Below are positions 20,735-29,482 of a stretch of 64,000 nt of DNA, piece after piece. Numbering within the stretch: position 1 is the stretch's first letter; every line of letters starts with the position of its first letter. The position numbers and the translations under genes were made by a program. Source of the DNA: Companilactobacillus huachuanensis (GTDB taxonomy: Bacteria > Bacillota > Bacilli > Lactobacillales > Lactobacillaceae). Location of the stretch: contig NZ_BJDF01000004.1 in assembly GCF_005404815.1 (NCBI RefSeq), forward strand, positions 105,200 through 169,199. The letters are read 5' to 3'. A model generated the notes under the pieces. That model was given only the letters and a program-made list of their open reading frames with translations, searched no databases and was not told where the DNA came from.

Positions 20735-21209
20735 TTTTAGCCTCCTGAGCCAGTTGCATGATGGTTTCCTTCAACTGATCAGCCTGATCTGATAAAATCC
20801 CGTCAATTTCACTCCGTCCGGATGCAGTAACGATAACGACTTTTTGCAAATCCTTCCATCGCAAGATTGGTCCTTGTTTCAAGGTAACATTTTGAACTCT
20901 AGCAATTGGAATAATCACTTGCTTTCGAAAAAAGTAGCCACTGTGAAGTTGTATCTGTCGTTCGTCAATATAATATGTCCAAAAGGTCCATAAATAATTA
21001 ACCAGAAACATACTTCCAATAAAGACAATCATCCCTAATCCCCAAATAATAATCATTATTAAATCAAAGTAACCTTTAAAAGTTGTTGGTAATACCAGTC
21101 TAATCAATCCAACTCCAATCATGATCAACACAAAAATGATAAATTCAATTGTGGCATGAATTCGCCAAACCGCTTTAATACTCCTAGGTAGTTCTTTAAT
21201 TTTATCCAT
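20724..21209 (-). CDS. PH-domain membrane protein, YdbS-like
   Basis: A 161-residue protein: two membrane helices (about residues 20-45 and 55-80) then one bPH2 domain (YYIDERQIQLHSGYFFRKQVIIPIARVQNVTLKQGPILR). The start at 21209 (MDKIKELPRS) has GAGGCGGGG 3-12 nt upstream; the frame is open to 21230 but the extra residues would include the ribosome site. First gene of the YdbS-YdbT pair. Confidence 0.82.
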   Translation of the reverse strand: MDKIKELPRSIKAVWRIHATIEFIIFVLIMIGVGLIRLVLPTTFKGYFDLIMIIIWGLGMIVFIGSMFLVNYLWTFWTYYIDERQIQLHSGYFFRKQVIIPIARVQNVTLKQGPILRWKDLQKVVIVTASGRSEIDGILSDQADQLKETIMQLAQEAKNDM

Positions 21210-21566
21210 GATCCCCGCCTCAATAAACATTTTCTTGATTATAGCAAAAATTAAGCTGACATTGAAAATTTATCGAAGTATATCATTTTCAGAACTGAGA
21301 GTATTCAACCAATTTATTTTTAATATGGTAGAAATAATAAAATTAACGAAAATAATGTTTCCTCTACGAAAGTATTTTCTTGTTTGTTGACATAAGAATC
21401 GTCCTTCTTTCAGATTTCAGCACTATTTTAGGTTCAAAAAAATCATATACCAAATCAATTGTGTGTTACAATTATTGCATGGTGAATCCTTTATCATAGC
21501 CACGAGAGACTATTCACATTGTCACCATACCAATTTTCAAATAAGTATAATTTGGACTCTATTTAA
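21210..21566. other. Gene-free interval with a small cloverleaf relic
   Basis: AT-rich, no convincing ORF. AACTGAGAGTATTCAACC at about 21291-21308 matches one strand of the subfamily A closing stem and is probably a fragment. An inverted repeat GGTGAAT/ATTCAC with CACC lies at 21480-21532. I see no promoter with confidence. Confidence 0.4.
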
Positions 21567-21606
21567 AAACAAAAAAATCTATGGATTTATAACGTCCATA
21601 GATTTT
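21567..21606 (-). terminator. Terminator-like hairpin
   Basis: AAATCTATGG (21575-21584) pairs with CCATAGATTT (21596-21605) and is followed on the minus strand by TTTTTT. It is the second terminator behind the SLAP-like gene; the 150 bp between them contains no ORF that I trust. Confidence 0.6.
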
Positions 21607-21759
21607 ATTCCACTTTTGGAAAACAGTTCTTACAAAAACTGAATCAAAATTAAACCTAAATGATAGTACACTACTGTTTGTATTAAGGAATGACCTCATA
21701 TATATTAGATAAATTCTTAGAGCACATTTGGCAGTGTACACGAAGATTGATATATATAC

Positions 21760-21797
21760 AAAAAAAGATATCAACGGTCGGCATACCGAAGATATCC
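21760..21797 (-). terminator. Terminator of the first SLAP-like gene
   Basis: On the minus strand GATATCTTCGGT pairs with ACCGTTGATATC and is followed by TTTTTTTG; located about 35 bp after the stop codon of the gene ending at 21831. Confidence 0.85.
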
Positions 21798-21830
21798 TAT
21801 AGATAGTAATTCACACACATTAAATTTAAA

Positions 21831-22358
21831 TTAGATAGTAGCACTAAATGATTGTTCCACAACATCGTACATGGCAACGTACTGATCAGGGGCAACACGT
21901 AAAAATGGTACACCATTAGAGTAATTGATTTCAGTATCTGTAGCCCATTTAGTATCGGCTGCAAGTTTAACATCATTTCTCTGTACTAAATTATGATCGT
22001 AAACATTTACATCTTTATCTGCACCGTCGAGTGATTGAACTTTAATAATCATTCGACGGTTTTTGTATGCAAAACTATCCTTTGAGCTTAGATATCCATT
22101 GGATGAAACTTGGTAATAATTCGATCCATTAATGCTTTGTGTCTTGGCTACCTGCCAAGTACTGTCCTTGCCCAAAGCAACGTCTGTTTTATTACCGTTT
22201 TGATCATAAAGTTGAGCTTCTTCGCTACTTACTTGAGCATAATTCCCCTTTTGAGTAACGGACTGAGCGTTGACATTTGTAACAGAACTGGCGGCAGTGG
22301 CGACTGCACTACCAGTACTCAAAAGCGCACAGGCTAGTAGTAAAATAGTTTTCTTCAT
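21831..22358 (-). CDS. Secreted SLAP-domain-like protein (paralogue 1)
   Basis: A 175-residue exported protein with a clear signal peptide (MKKTILLLACALLSTGSAVATAA). The mature part holds two copies of a module of about 65 residues resembling the bacterial surface-layer SLAP domain: AQLYDQNGNKTDVAL...STWQVAKTQSINGSNYYQVSSNGYLSSKDS and VNVYDHNLVQRNDVKL...TKWATDTEINYSNGVPFLRVAPDQYVAMYDV. Such modules bind cell-wall polymer non-covalently. There is no LPXTG. Own terminator; 370 bp from its paralogue. Probably a wall-associated protein of unknown role. Confidence 0.75.
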   Translation of the reverse strand: MKKTILLLACALLSTGSAVATAASSVTNVNAQSVTQKGNYAQVSSEEAQLYDQNGNKTDVALGKDSTWQVAKTQSINGSNYYQVSSNGYLSSKDSFAYKNRRMIIKVQSLDGADKDVNVYDHNLVQRNDVKLAADTKWATDTEINYSNGVPFLRVAPDQYVAMYDVVEQSFSATI

Positions 22359-22726
22359 AGTTAATTACCTCGACATATATTTTTTTATTTAATCCCCGAT
22401 ACACTATTTTTTGGCAGAAAAATAGTGTACACAAAAATTGAGTTTGATATACAAAAAAAGATTTTTTTATAATTCACACATTTGCTTATACAAGTTCGGC
22501 ATTTTTATAAGCACCCTTATAGTACAAGGAAACGGCAATTATTTCAACATATTTGTGTAAATAATGATATATTGCCTTATAAAAATTTTTATATAATTAA
22601 TATACTTATATTACGAAAGCGGTATAATACCTTGACCTATCTACTTTTGTAAACATTTATTTCTAGAGCATAAAAAAAGAGTTCTCCAAAAAAAATAAAA
22701 TGGATAGCCCTTTTTAAAAACTAGTA
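22359..22726. other. AT-rich gene-free interval between SLAP paralogues
   Basis: No ORF or repeat of note. It must hold the promoter of the downstream SLAP-like gene and the end of the upstream transcript. A weak stem (GGAGAACTC, with a nearby T-run) at about 22665-22695 could terminate the upstream gene. Confidence 0.35.
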
Positions 22727-23227
22727 TTATCTCTCAGTAAACGATTGTTGAATCACATTCCACATACCTACATATTCATCTGTAGAAACACGTACAAATG
22801 GCATTCCATCTTGAGTGGTGATCACACGATCTGAATACCAATAAGTACCTGGGGCCAAAGCTACGTTTGAGCTTTCAACAAAGCTGTGGTTATAAACAGG
22901 AACATCTTCATCGGTCTCAACTCTAATAACTTCAGGTCTATCACGATACATGTAACTATCACTGGAACTTAAATATTCATCGGTTCCAATTTGGTAATAA
23001 TCTTTGCCATCAATAGTTGCGGTTCTCCCAAGATACCAACAACTATTCTCTGGTTCAGATTTTCCTAAGGCAACACCTGCAGAATTATACATTTCCGCGG
23101 AATGTGCGCTTACATCAACATAGTATCCGCTAGTTACGGACTCAGCCTTGACACTTTGGATTGGCAAAAATGAAAAACCTATTCCTAGTAGAATTGTAAA
23201 AAACACCACTATAACCTTTCTTTTCAA
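22727..23227 (-). CDS. Secreted SLAP-domain-like protein (paralogue 2)
   Basis: A 166-residue exported protein: signal peptide MKRKVIVVFFTILLGIGFSF...VKAE, then two SLAP-like modules (AEMYNSAGVALGKSEPENSCWYLGRTATIDGKDYYQIGTDEYLSSSDS and VPVYNHSFVESSNVALAPGTYWYSDRVITTQDGMPFVRVSTDEYVGMWNV). It is clearly paralogous to the gene ending at 21831 but diverged. The start is TTG with AAGGAAG about 9 nt upstream. A good promoter and a small dyad precede it, so it is independently controlled. Confidence 0.75.
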   Translation of the reverse strand: MKRKVIVVFFTILLGIGFSFLPIQSVKAESVTSGYYVDVSAHSAEMYNSAGVALGKSEPENSCWYLGRTATIDGKDYYQIGTDEYLSSSDSYMYRDRPEVIRVETDEDVPVYNHSFVESSNVALAPGTYWYSDRVITTQDGMPFVRVSTDEYVGMWNVIQQSFTER

Positions 23228-23240
23228 ATTACATGCTTCC

Positions 23241-23258
23241 TTAGTCTCCTTAGACTAA
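23241..23258. promoter_or_regulatory. Dyad in the leader of SLAP paralogue 2
   Basis: TTAGTCT (23241-23247) and AGACTAA (23252-23258) form a perfect inverted repeat between the promoter and the ribosome site. It could be an operator or a leader hairpin. The Rgg-like regulator next door is a possible ligand, by position only. Confidence 0.45.
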
Positions 23259-23262
23259 CCAA

Positions 23263-23291
23263 ATTATAATATGTTTAAACAAGTGCAACAA
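23263..23291 (-). promoter_or_regulatory. Promoter of SLAP paralogue 2
   Basis: Minus strand TTGTTG, 17-bp spacer, TATAAT. Both hexamers are close to consensus and the spacing is ideal. Confidence 0.7.
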
Positions 23292-23317
23292 TGTTATAGC
23301 TTACTCATATATTTATA

Positions 23318-23355
23318 AAAAAAATCATCAATCTATATAGATCGATGATTTTTTT
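23318..23355. terminator. Terminator after the Rgg-like regulator
   Basis: AAAAATCATC and GATGATTTTTTT flank a short inner stem (ATCT/GATC). T-runs on both strands; on the minus strand it would end the regulator transcript. Confidence 0.82.
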
Positions 23356-23362
23356 GCTTGTA

Positions 23363-24220
23363 TTAACGCATTTTGGCGAGTAATGATTTGTTCTTATTTG
23401 CTCTAGCCAAGTACAGAGCTAAATTATAGTAATCTTGATAAGCTTGCTTTTCGTCATGGTCATCCTTAATTGCATAAGCTGCTTGATAGTTGAGTTCATC
23501 CAAAAAGTAAGAAACATGTTTTGTTTGAGCAATATTCAATCCACAACGACTGAAATCATATGACCTCTTATATAATTCCATTCGATTGTATGATTCAGCA
23601 AGTGTCTTACAAATAAAGAGAATTTCCAAATCACTGGCATTTGAGATTTGAGATACTTCATCGACTGAAGTAGTAATCATTTTGAAGTAATACTGAGCAC
23701 GATCGTTATGATTTTGTCCTAAATAATTTAAACCTTTGAACAAATATGCTAACAAGGTGTAAATATCATCCTCAGCAGTTTTGGTATATTGTAAAACCTT
23801 ATCCAAATCAAATAATGAAACATCATAATTTTGATTCAAATAATCCATCACACCACTAATCAATTCATATTGCTTCATGTCATTATCGTTTAATTTTCCT
23901 TCTAATGATGACATTCTTTCGTCGATATCGGAAACCTTCTCAAGTAAAACATCTCGCTCAATGGCATCCAAAACACTAACCTCTTTGACTGAAGATTCAT
24001 TGGAGAAATCACTGAAGACATCATTCAGTGTTAAACCTAATTTCAGACAAATTTTGATTAGAATGTTAACCGTCGGTGCTATATTGTGCTTTTCAATCTT
24101 ACTTATCGTATTTTGAGTACAAATATCGTTTGCTAACTCAATTTGCGTCAAACTCATTTCTCGTCTTTTATTATAAATAATAGATCCAAGAAACAATGGC
24201 AACACACTCCCATCTATCAT
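23363..24220 (-). CDS. Rgg/PlcR-type transcriptional regulator (HTH plus TPR-like repeats)
   Basis: About 285 residues. The N-terminal XRE helix-turn-helix spans residues 7-65 (GSIIYNKRREMSLTQIELANDICTQNTISKIEKHNIAPTVN...LKLGLTLNDVF); the rest is all-helical, TPR-like, as in Rgg/GadR/MutR regulators that sense short peptides. I prefer the start MIDGSVLPLF at 24220 over 24280 because the longer frame adds an unconserved hydrophobic stretch; no good ribosome site is visible, but TATAGTAT about 20 bp upstream could be a -10, implying a very short leader. It precedes the two SLAP-like genes on the same strand and may control them. I found no convincing partner peptide gene. Confidence 0.7.
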   Translation of the reverse strand: MIDGSVLPLFLGSIIYNKRREMSLTQIELANDICTQNTISKIEKHNIAPTVNILIKICLKLGLTLNDVFSDFSNESSVKEVSVLDAIERDVLLEKVSDIDERMSSLEGKLNDNDMKQYELISGVMDYLNQNYDVSLFDLDKVLQYTKTAEDDIYTLLAYLFKGLNYLGQNHNDRAQYYFKMITTSVDEVSQISNASDLEILFICKTLAESYNRMELYKRSYDFSRCGLNIAQTKHVSYFLDELNYQAAYAIKDDHDEKQAYQDYYNLALYLARANKNKSLLAKMR

Positions 24221-24692
24221 TATGATATTTATCAATAATACTATACCACCCAACAAATATATATATACCGTTGTAACCAATAATTAATCCAATTAAATAA
24301 ATATACCTTTCAAATAGGAGCATTTGCACAATTTTTTTTGTATTAAATAGCCTAATTTACCTTAAAACTATAAAAAAACAGATTTTAAATCGAATAAATT
24401 TTGTTCCATCAAATTCATAAATAAACCTACTTTAAAATTATTCTTCAATAGTATCTACTCTCTATTTATTCGTCCTGTCCCCCTACACTAACTGCAAAGA
24501 TGTTATGCCTACTCTCTGACAACCTTCCATATTGTCTAAGATAACCATCAAAAATAATAACTCTCAAAAGTTCAAGATACGCCAAAACATTTAATAAATA
24601 TTCCAATAATTTGAGTGGCACTAATTTTATGTATTTAATTAGATTGCTTTCAAGCAATTGGGAATATTTACTGAAGTATCTGAAGACAATAA
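24221..24692. other. Gene-free AT-rich interval
   Basis: Frames here are short, AT-rich and run into the tRNA-Leu, so I take none as a gene. TATATATATATTT at 24260-24275 is simple AT sequence. Nothing else stands out. Confidence 0.4.
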
Positions 24693-24724
24693 AAAACAGC
24701 TGAACAAAATCGTTCAGCTGTTTT
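24693..24724 (-). terminator. Terminator after tRNA-Leu
   Basis: AAAACAGCTGAAC pairs perfectly with GTTCAGCTGTTTT around a five-base loop; on the minus strand it is followed by T residues, 6 bp after the tRNA. Confidence 0.92.
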
Positions 24725-24729
24725 GATGA

Positions 24730-24815
24730 TGCGGGTAAGAAGATTCGAACTTCCACGGAGAAAACTCTCCACAAGATCCTTAGTCTTGCGCGTCTGCCAG
24801 TTCCGCCATACCCGC
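24730..24815 (-). tRNA. tRNA-Leu (anticodon AAG)
   Basis: 86 nt, acceptor GCGGGTA/TACCCGC, long variable arm typical of Leu (TGGAGAGTTTTCTCCGT), T-arm AGTTCGAATCT. The anticodon loop CTAAGGA gives AAG, reading CUU. CCA is not encoded. Own terminator; separates the Rgg/SLAP region from sprT. Confidence 0.95.
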
Positions 24816-24851
24816 ATGCACGTTCTACTATACACATAATCAAAAATTATT

Positions 24852-25316
24852 TCAAGCCGAAATTTTAACATCTTTGATATATTTCAATTTTCCACGACAA
24901 ATGCCGCAGACATACCTCTGTGTATTCATTTTTCTTACGCGCCGATAGATATGATGACAGTTGTTGCATTCATAAATATGATAAGTTTTCTCTTTGACAC
25001 TACTCTGAATCGGTGAATATCTCAGGCCACCAACTTGTTGTAATAAGATTTTAAATGTCCGATCTCGATGTTGTGCTGGTAAACCATCGTTATACAAATG
25101 ATAGTGGCACAACTCATGCTTAATGACCCCCACCAAAGTATCATATCCGAATTGCTCATAAATCTTAGGATTGATATCAATATGACGATCATTCAAATGA
25201 AATCTCCCACCGGTCGTCTTCAACCGACTATTGAAACAAGCTTGATGAATAAAAGGCTTCCCAAAATATTCTTGGGAAACCTTTTTGATTAACTCGGTTA
25301 GATCTTGATTATTCAT
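24852..25316 (-). CDS. SprT-like zinc metalloprotease family protein
   Basis: A 154-residue SprT family protein. The zinc-binding HExxH motif is in VIKHELCHYHLYNDG (about residues 66-80), and a C-terminal four-cysteine zinc ribbon (YECNNCHHIYRR...YVCGICRGKL) follows. Similar to YdeI/SprT-like proteins of lactobacilli; the eukaryotic relative Spartan degrades DNA-protein crosslinks, but the bacterial role is not established. It overlaps the next gene upstream by one base. Confidence 0.88.
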   Translation of the reverse strand: MNNQDLTELIKKVSQEYFGKPFIHQACFNSRLKTTGGRFHLNDRHIDINPKIYEQFGYDTLVGVIKHELCHYHLYNDGLPAQHRDRTFKILLQQVGGLRYSPIQSSVKEKTYHIYECNNCHHIYRRVRKMNTQRYVCGICRGKLKYIKDVKISA

Positions 25317-25750
25317 TATGCTAAATCTGTCAACTTTTGAATCAATTTAGAGAATTTATCCATATATTCATCTTGCTTCTTTTCAGATTCATCAAAAGCG
25401 TGACGGTCAACCTGTTTGTCATCACTAATACTGGCAGTCATTTCACCGCAACCTTCAACATATTTCTTAAAAGCAGAAACTAGTGAAATATGTGTTCCCA
25501 TCAATCTGGCAGGAGCCTTACCCTTTTCAAGCTTAGTTAGAGCTTCTTGATAGTTCTTAGTTCCAGTAGCAAAATCTTTTTGAATCTTACTGTATTCAAC
25601 ATCGTCGATCTTATCAACTTTGCTACGATCTAATGCTTCACGAATTTTTTCATATTCTGGATTCAGCTTATCTTGTTCTTCTTGAATTGCTTGAACAGTA
25701 TTGTTAATTAATTGACCGTATTGCATAGCTCTTTTTTGTGCGGCATTCAT
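25316..25750 (-). CDS. Conserved helical hypothetical protein
   Basis: 144 residues, mostly charged, predicted long helices (QAIQEEQDKLNPEYEKIREALDRSKVDKI; KKQDEYMDKFSKLIQKLTDLA), no cysteines beyond one, no signal peptide and no membrane segment. The helical layout recalls YlbF/YmcA-like proteins, but I cannot confirm it. It lies between the GT2 glycosyltransferase (5 bp gap) and sprT (1 bp overlap) on the same strand and so is co-transcribed with them. Confidence 0.65.
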   Translation of the reverse strand: MNAAQKRAMQYGQLINNTVQAIQEEQDKLNPEYEKIREALDRSKVDKIDDVEYSKIQKDFATGTKNYQEALTKLEKGKAPARLMGTHISLVSAFKKYVEGCGEMTASISDDKQVDRHAFDESEKKQDEYMDKFSKLIQKLTDLA

Positions 25751-25755
25751 AATAA

Positions 25756-26736
25756 TTACCTCTTATTTTCTTCTTGTGTCTTTTCAGTATAAATATCTCT
25801 TTCAATCGTAAATCTTGGGCGTTGTTTAACTTCGCTAAAGATTTTTCCAACATATTCACCGATGACACTAATACTAATTAATTGTACACCACCGAGTGCC
25901 CATATGGATATCATTAATGACGACCAGCCGGGGATTACATCGCCATTGATTTTCCGAATAAAACTGTAAATCAATAATACAAAGCTAAAGAAAACGATGA
26001 AGAATCCCAACCCCATAATTAGCTTAATTGGCACGATGGAAAATGACGTCACCCCATCGATTGCAAATTTGATCATTTTACGGAGTGGGTACTTGGATTC
26101 GCCAGCAAAACGTTCTTTTCTAGCATAATATACCTTAGCTGATTTGAACCCAACTAATGGTACGATCCCTCGTAAAAACAAATTCCGCTCACGGTAGCTA
26201 AGCAACACCTGACAGGCACGCTGGCTCATCAAACGGTAATCGGCTGAATCTGGTACTAACTTGACACCCAAAAAGCCCATAAATTTATAAAACATTTCGG
26301 CCGTACTTCGTTTAAAAGCGGTATCAGTATCGCGATTATTTCTCACACCATAGACAACTTCCGCACCATTAAGATACTCATCTACCATCTTGGGAATCGC
26401 ATTAACATCATCTTGCAAATCAGCATCTATCGTTATAACGGCATCGGAATCTTGGGAGGCACTAGTAACTCCGGCTAACAATGCCCCTTGGTGACCAAAG
26501 TTTCTGCTAAGTTTAACTCCTGTAACGACGTTATGATTTTTCGAAAATTCATCAATTAATTGCCAAGTCTTATCTTTACTACCATCATCAACAAAAACAA
26601 TTTTACTTGTCTCAGAGATTTTCTTTTCATCTATCAATCCTTTAACGATTGCTGTCAATTCCTTGGTAGTTTCGTGCAGTACATCTTCCTCGTTATAACA
26701 AGGTACTACAATGCTCAATTTAAATACATCAGACAT
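25756..26736 (-). CDS. GT2 bactoprenol glycosyltransferase (GtrB/CsbB-like)
   Basis: A 326-residue membrane-bound family 2 glycosyltransferase. The catalytic domain begins SIVVPCYNEEDVLHETTKEL and contains VFVDDGSKDKTW, VKLSRNFGHQGALLAG and the metal-binding DADLQDD; two C-terminal membrane helices (about 230-255 and 265-290) complete the GtrB layout. Such enzymes move a sugar from a nucleotide donor to undecaprenyl phosphate for later use outside the cell. It overlaps the upstream GT-C-like gene by 8 bp, so the two likely form a donor-synthesis and sugar-transfer pair for teichoic acid or surface-glycan decoration. Confidence 0.9.
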   Translation of the reverse strand: MSDVFKLSIVVPCYNEEDVLHETTKELTAIVKGLIDEKKISETSKIVFVDDGSKDKTWQLIDEFSKNHNVVTGVKLSRNFGHQGALLAGVTSASQDSDAVITIDADLQDDVNAIPKMVDEYLNGAEVVYGVRNNRDTDTAFKRSTAEMFYKFMGFLGVKLVPDSADYRLMSQRACQVLLSYRERNLFLRGIVPLVGFKSAKVYYARKERFAGESKYPLRKMIKFAIDGVTSFSIVPIKLIMGLGFFIVFFSFVLLIYSFIRKINGDVIPGWSSLMISIWALGGVQLISISVIGEYVGKIFSEVKQRPRFTIERDIYTEKTQEENKR

Positions 26737-28180
26737 TCATTTTCCCCCACTTTGATTTCATCCATTCACAAATGGTAAATAGTCCTAAACCGCCTAAGAT
26801 AGCGATAATAGGCAAAAATTCAAGTCGATATCTGCCTTGCACTTCAATTAACAATTGTACGACAGCGTAGGCCATCAGTGGTAGTACTAATAAGAATGTT
26901 TTTTTATTTTTATTATTCCATAGCTTTAAAGAGCCGATCCAAGACAAAATTATTAACATAACGGTACCCATATAACCTAACAACTTGGCCATATTGCTTA
27001 TTTTGGGTGAATGTCTTGTCTCAAATCCCGTAAAGTCAATTGTGGTCGAACGGCTAGACCAAAGTGTCTCGTTCTTATTCCAGAACAATTTCAACCACCC
27101 ATTCGTCGAGTTTAAGTTGGAAATATTTTCAGTAATTATTTGATGTTCCTGAACACTCATTTTGGCACGGCTATCCTTCAAGTTAAAGCGATTAACCATC
27201 CCTTGATCGTATGACCCATTAGAGTTAGCATCCAGTCCCACTACAAATTTCCATTCAGAATCCCGGTTAGTCAGTCCATACTCATTTAACCCGGAACTCT
27301 TAATTGCCAAACCAGCAGCAGAGAATATCACTTGATAAATGACCAAAGTAATTAGAATTTTTACCAACCCTGACCAATTTAACTGGTTGTTTTGAATAAA
27401 TAGATACAAAATTGCATAGACAACAATCCCGGCGATAATAACCGGTCCAATGGGCCTCACGATACTACCAAAAGCTAGTGTTATACCAGCCAGAACATAA
27501 CTCCAATACTGATTTTTCATAATTAGATAGAATGTTACTAAAAACAGTAACATCCCCAAATACTGATTATCAGTCTGACTATTCAAAGCAAACCAGTCCA
27601 AGTCGATCATTAAAATAAAGACTGTTAACCGTGCGACGCTGACGCTTTTAAACAGTTGCATTGCCAAAATATACGACATCAACAAAATCAAAACTTGATA
27701 TAAAACATTCAACAGCTGAATCGCAATGATTTTGTGACCAAAAATTTTTACCACCGTCATAACGTAAGCCAAGAACCCAGTTTGATAGGCCCATTTAGCA
27801 AAGTAGTCGTTGTCATACTTATAAATAGGCTTGCCCTCTAGTGCTTTTGGAGCGGTTCTCCAGAAAGCCTTGAAATCACTAACTTGAGTCTGTGGCACTA
27901 ATCGTAGCCAAATGATTGCCACAATGGCAAAAATCAATAAGAGACTGATTAAAATTAGTCGGTTCAAATTGGGATCATCATCACGAATACGATACAAGAA
28001 AAATCCGACCCCACCGACAAAAATAATTGCACAAAGAAAAACCAGTACTGTTAATACTGGTTCAACTTTTAAATAATTAACTGTCAGAAAATGTCCCATC
28101 TGAATCAATACAACGGTCGTAAAGATTGCTAGGCACACAATAATGATCTTACTAATAACGCCTTGATATTTACTTAGCAT
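26729..28180 (-). CDS. GT-C-fold membrane glycosyltransferase-like protein
   Basis: 483 residues with about eleven to twelve membrane helices. The first long outer loop contains VSDFKAFWRTAPKALEGKPIYKYDNDYFAKWAYQTG, with acidic residues where GT-C enzymes place their catalytic Asp. In the usual three-step scheme (GtrB, flippase, GT-C) this protein would transfer the lipid-linked sugar to a wall polymer. Overlap with the GtrB-like gene supports that. Starts at ATG after GAGGGATAGA, next to the aminotransferase stop. The acceptor is unknown. Confidence 0.75.
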   Translation of the reverse strand: MLSKYQGVISKIIIVCLAIFTTVVLIQMGHFLTVNYLKVEPVLTVLVFLCAIIFVGGVGFFLYRIRDDDPNLNRLILISLLLIFAIVAIIWLRLVPQTQVSDFKAFWRTAPKALEGKPIYKYDNDYFAKWAYQTGFLAYVMTVVKIFGHKIIAIQLLNVLYQVLILLMSYILAMQLFKSVSVARLTVFILMIDLDWFALNSQTDNQYLGMLLFLVTFYLIMKNQYWSYVLAGITLAFGSIVRPIGPVIIAGIVVYAILYLFIQNNQLNWSGLVKILITLVIYQVIFSAAGLAIKSSGLNEYGLTNRDSEWKFVVGLDANSNGSYDQGMVNRFNLKDSRAKMSVQEHQIITENISNLNSTNGWLKLFWNKNETLWSSRSTTIDFTGFETRHSPKISNMAKLLGYMGTVMLIILSWIGSLKLWNNKNKKTFLLVLPLMAYAVVQLLIEVQGRYRLEFLPIIAILGGLGLFTICEWMKSKWGKMNV

Positions 28181-28181
28181 T

Positions 28182-29375
28182 CTATCCCTCTATGTTTGCT
28201 AATTTTTTATGGCGTACCAAGAAACTCTGTAGTTTCGTGATGCACTTGTTAATGCTATCCATGCTTGCAGCATAGCTGAAACGCAAGTGACCCTCACCAC
28301 CGATACCAAAGAAACTTCCGGGAAGAATTGCTAAATGTTCTTCTTCCAATAAGTCGTTGGCAAATTTAACGTCATCTTGGTTATACTCTTCGGGAATTTT
28401 TGCAAATAAGTAAAAGGCCCCGTCTGGTGTTGGGCACTCAAATCCCATGTCATGCAAACCAGCGTACAATGCATCACGTCTTGCTTGATATTGTACTTGC
28501 ATTGCTTTGGGATCATCGTAGCCATTTGTATATGCTTCCAAGGCCGCATATTGGGTGATCGATGTGATTGAAGTAGTTGCCAATTCATGGATCTTATTGA
28601 TCTGTGAAATGACCTCTGCAGGTCCACAAACGACCCCGAAGCGCCAGCCTGTCATTGCATGTGACTTTGATAGTCCATTCAATAAAAGCATCTGTTCAGG
28701 CAAAATATTGCCAAATGAGACGTGTTTAAAGTTATAAGTTAATTCACTATATATTTCGTCACTAATAACGAAAATATCGTGTTCTTTTAAAATATCTGCT
28801 AAGGCACGTAATTCATCCTCAGTATAACTAACCCCCGTTGGATTACTTGGAAAGTTGAGTAAAAAGATCTTGATACGTGGATTCGTTCTCAAAACCTCTG
28901 CTAATACATCAGGAGTGACCTTAAAGTCAGTCTTTGATGTATCCAAGTAAACCGGTGAAGCCCCATTAAAATCAGCATCTGGACCATAGATGGTAAATGC
29001 TGGTGATGGTATCAAAACCTCGTCGCCATCTTGCAAGATTGCATTGAAGGCTGAAAATACACCTTCAGTTACACCTGTAGTAGCTACGATCTGTGTTTCT
29101 GGATCATAATTTAGATCATACTTATCGTGCAAATAGTTTGCAACGGCAATCAAAAGATCATGGTTACCTTCGGGGACTGTGTAATGCGTGTGGTCATCTT
29201 CAATGGCTCTAATTGCAGCCTGTTTGATGTGCTCAGGAGTATGAAAGTTGGGTTCGCCAACGGTCATATTAACAGCTCCTGGTATTTTCTTGGCCCGCGC
29301 ATTGAACTTAAAAATATCCTGTTGTTTAATTGCGACAACGGATGGTTTCATTAGGGAGATTAAATCACTTTTCAC
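28182..29375 (-). CDS. PLP-dependent class I/II aminotransferase
   Basis: A 397-residue fold-type I aminotransferase. Visible: GEPNFHTPEHIK, substrate-loop HYTVPEGNHDL, NFPSNPTGVSYTEDEL, VISDEIYSELTY with the cofactor Asp, and the PLP lysine in LLNGLSKSHAMTGWRFG. It resembles aromatic aminotransferases (AraT) and N-acetyl-diaminopimelate aminotransferases (PatA) of lactic acid bacteria; specificity cannot be read off. The start is GTG at 29375 with AGAGGTG 7-8 nt upstream. It is the first gene of the run 29375-24852 on the minus strand. Confidence 0.85.
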   Translation of the reverse strand: MKSDLISLMKPSVVAIKQQDIFKFNARAKKIPGAVNMTVGEPNFHTPEHIKQAAIRAIEDDHTHYTVPEGNHDLLIAVANYLHDKYDLNYDPETQIVATTGVTEGVFSAFNAILQDGDEVLIPSPAFTIYGPDADFNGASPVYLDTSKTDFKVTPDVLAEVLRTNPRIKIFLLNFPSNPTGVSYTEDELRALADILKEHDIFVISDEIYSELTYNFKHVSFGNILPEQMLLLNGLSKSHAMTGWRFGVVCGPAEVISQINKIHELATTSITSITQYAALEAYTNGYDDPKAMQVQYQARRDALYAGLHDMGFECPTPDGAFYLFAKIPEEYNQDDVKFANDLLEEEHLAILPGSFFGIGGEGHLRFSYAASMDSINKCITKLQSFLVRHKKLANIEG

Positions 29376-29482
29376 TGTTATACACCTCTTTTAGAAGATT
29401 ACACTCTCATTCTAACATACGTTATTTCTTAAAAAAAAAGACATTCAAAAAATCTGAATGTCCAATTATGAAATTAACTATA

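Noticed and set aside
21559..21774. ORF of 71 codons on the minus strand
   Set aside because: It spans two terminator hairpins, is AT-rich and lacks a ribosome site.
24290..24360. Short hydrophobic peptide gene for the Rgg-like regulator
   Set aside because: AGGAG followed by TTG encodes only about eight residues; too little to support a pheromone gene.
24466..24843. ORF of 125 codons on the minus strand over the tRNA-Leu
   Set aside because: It overlaps the tRNA and its terminator and has no ribosome site.
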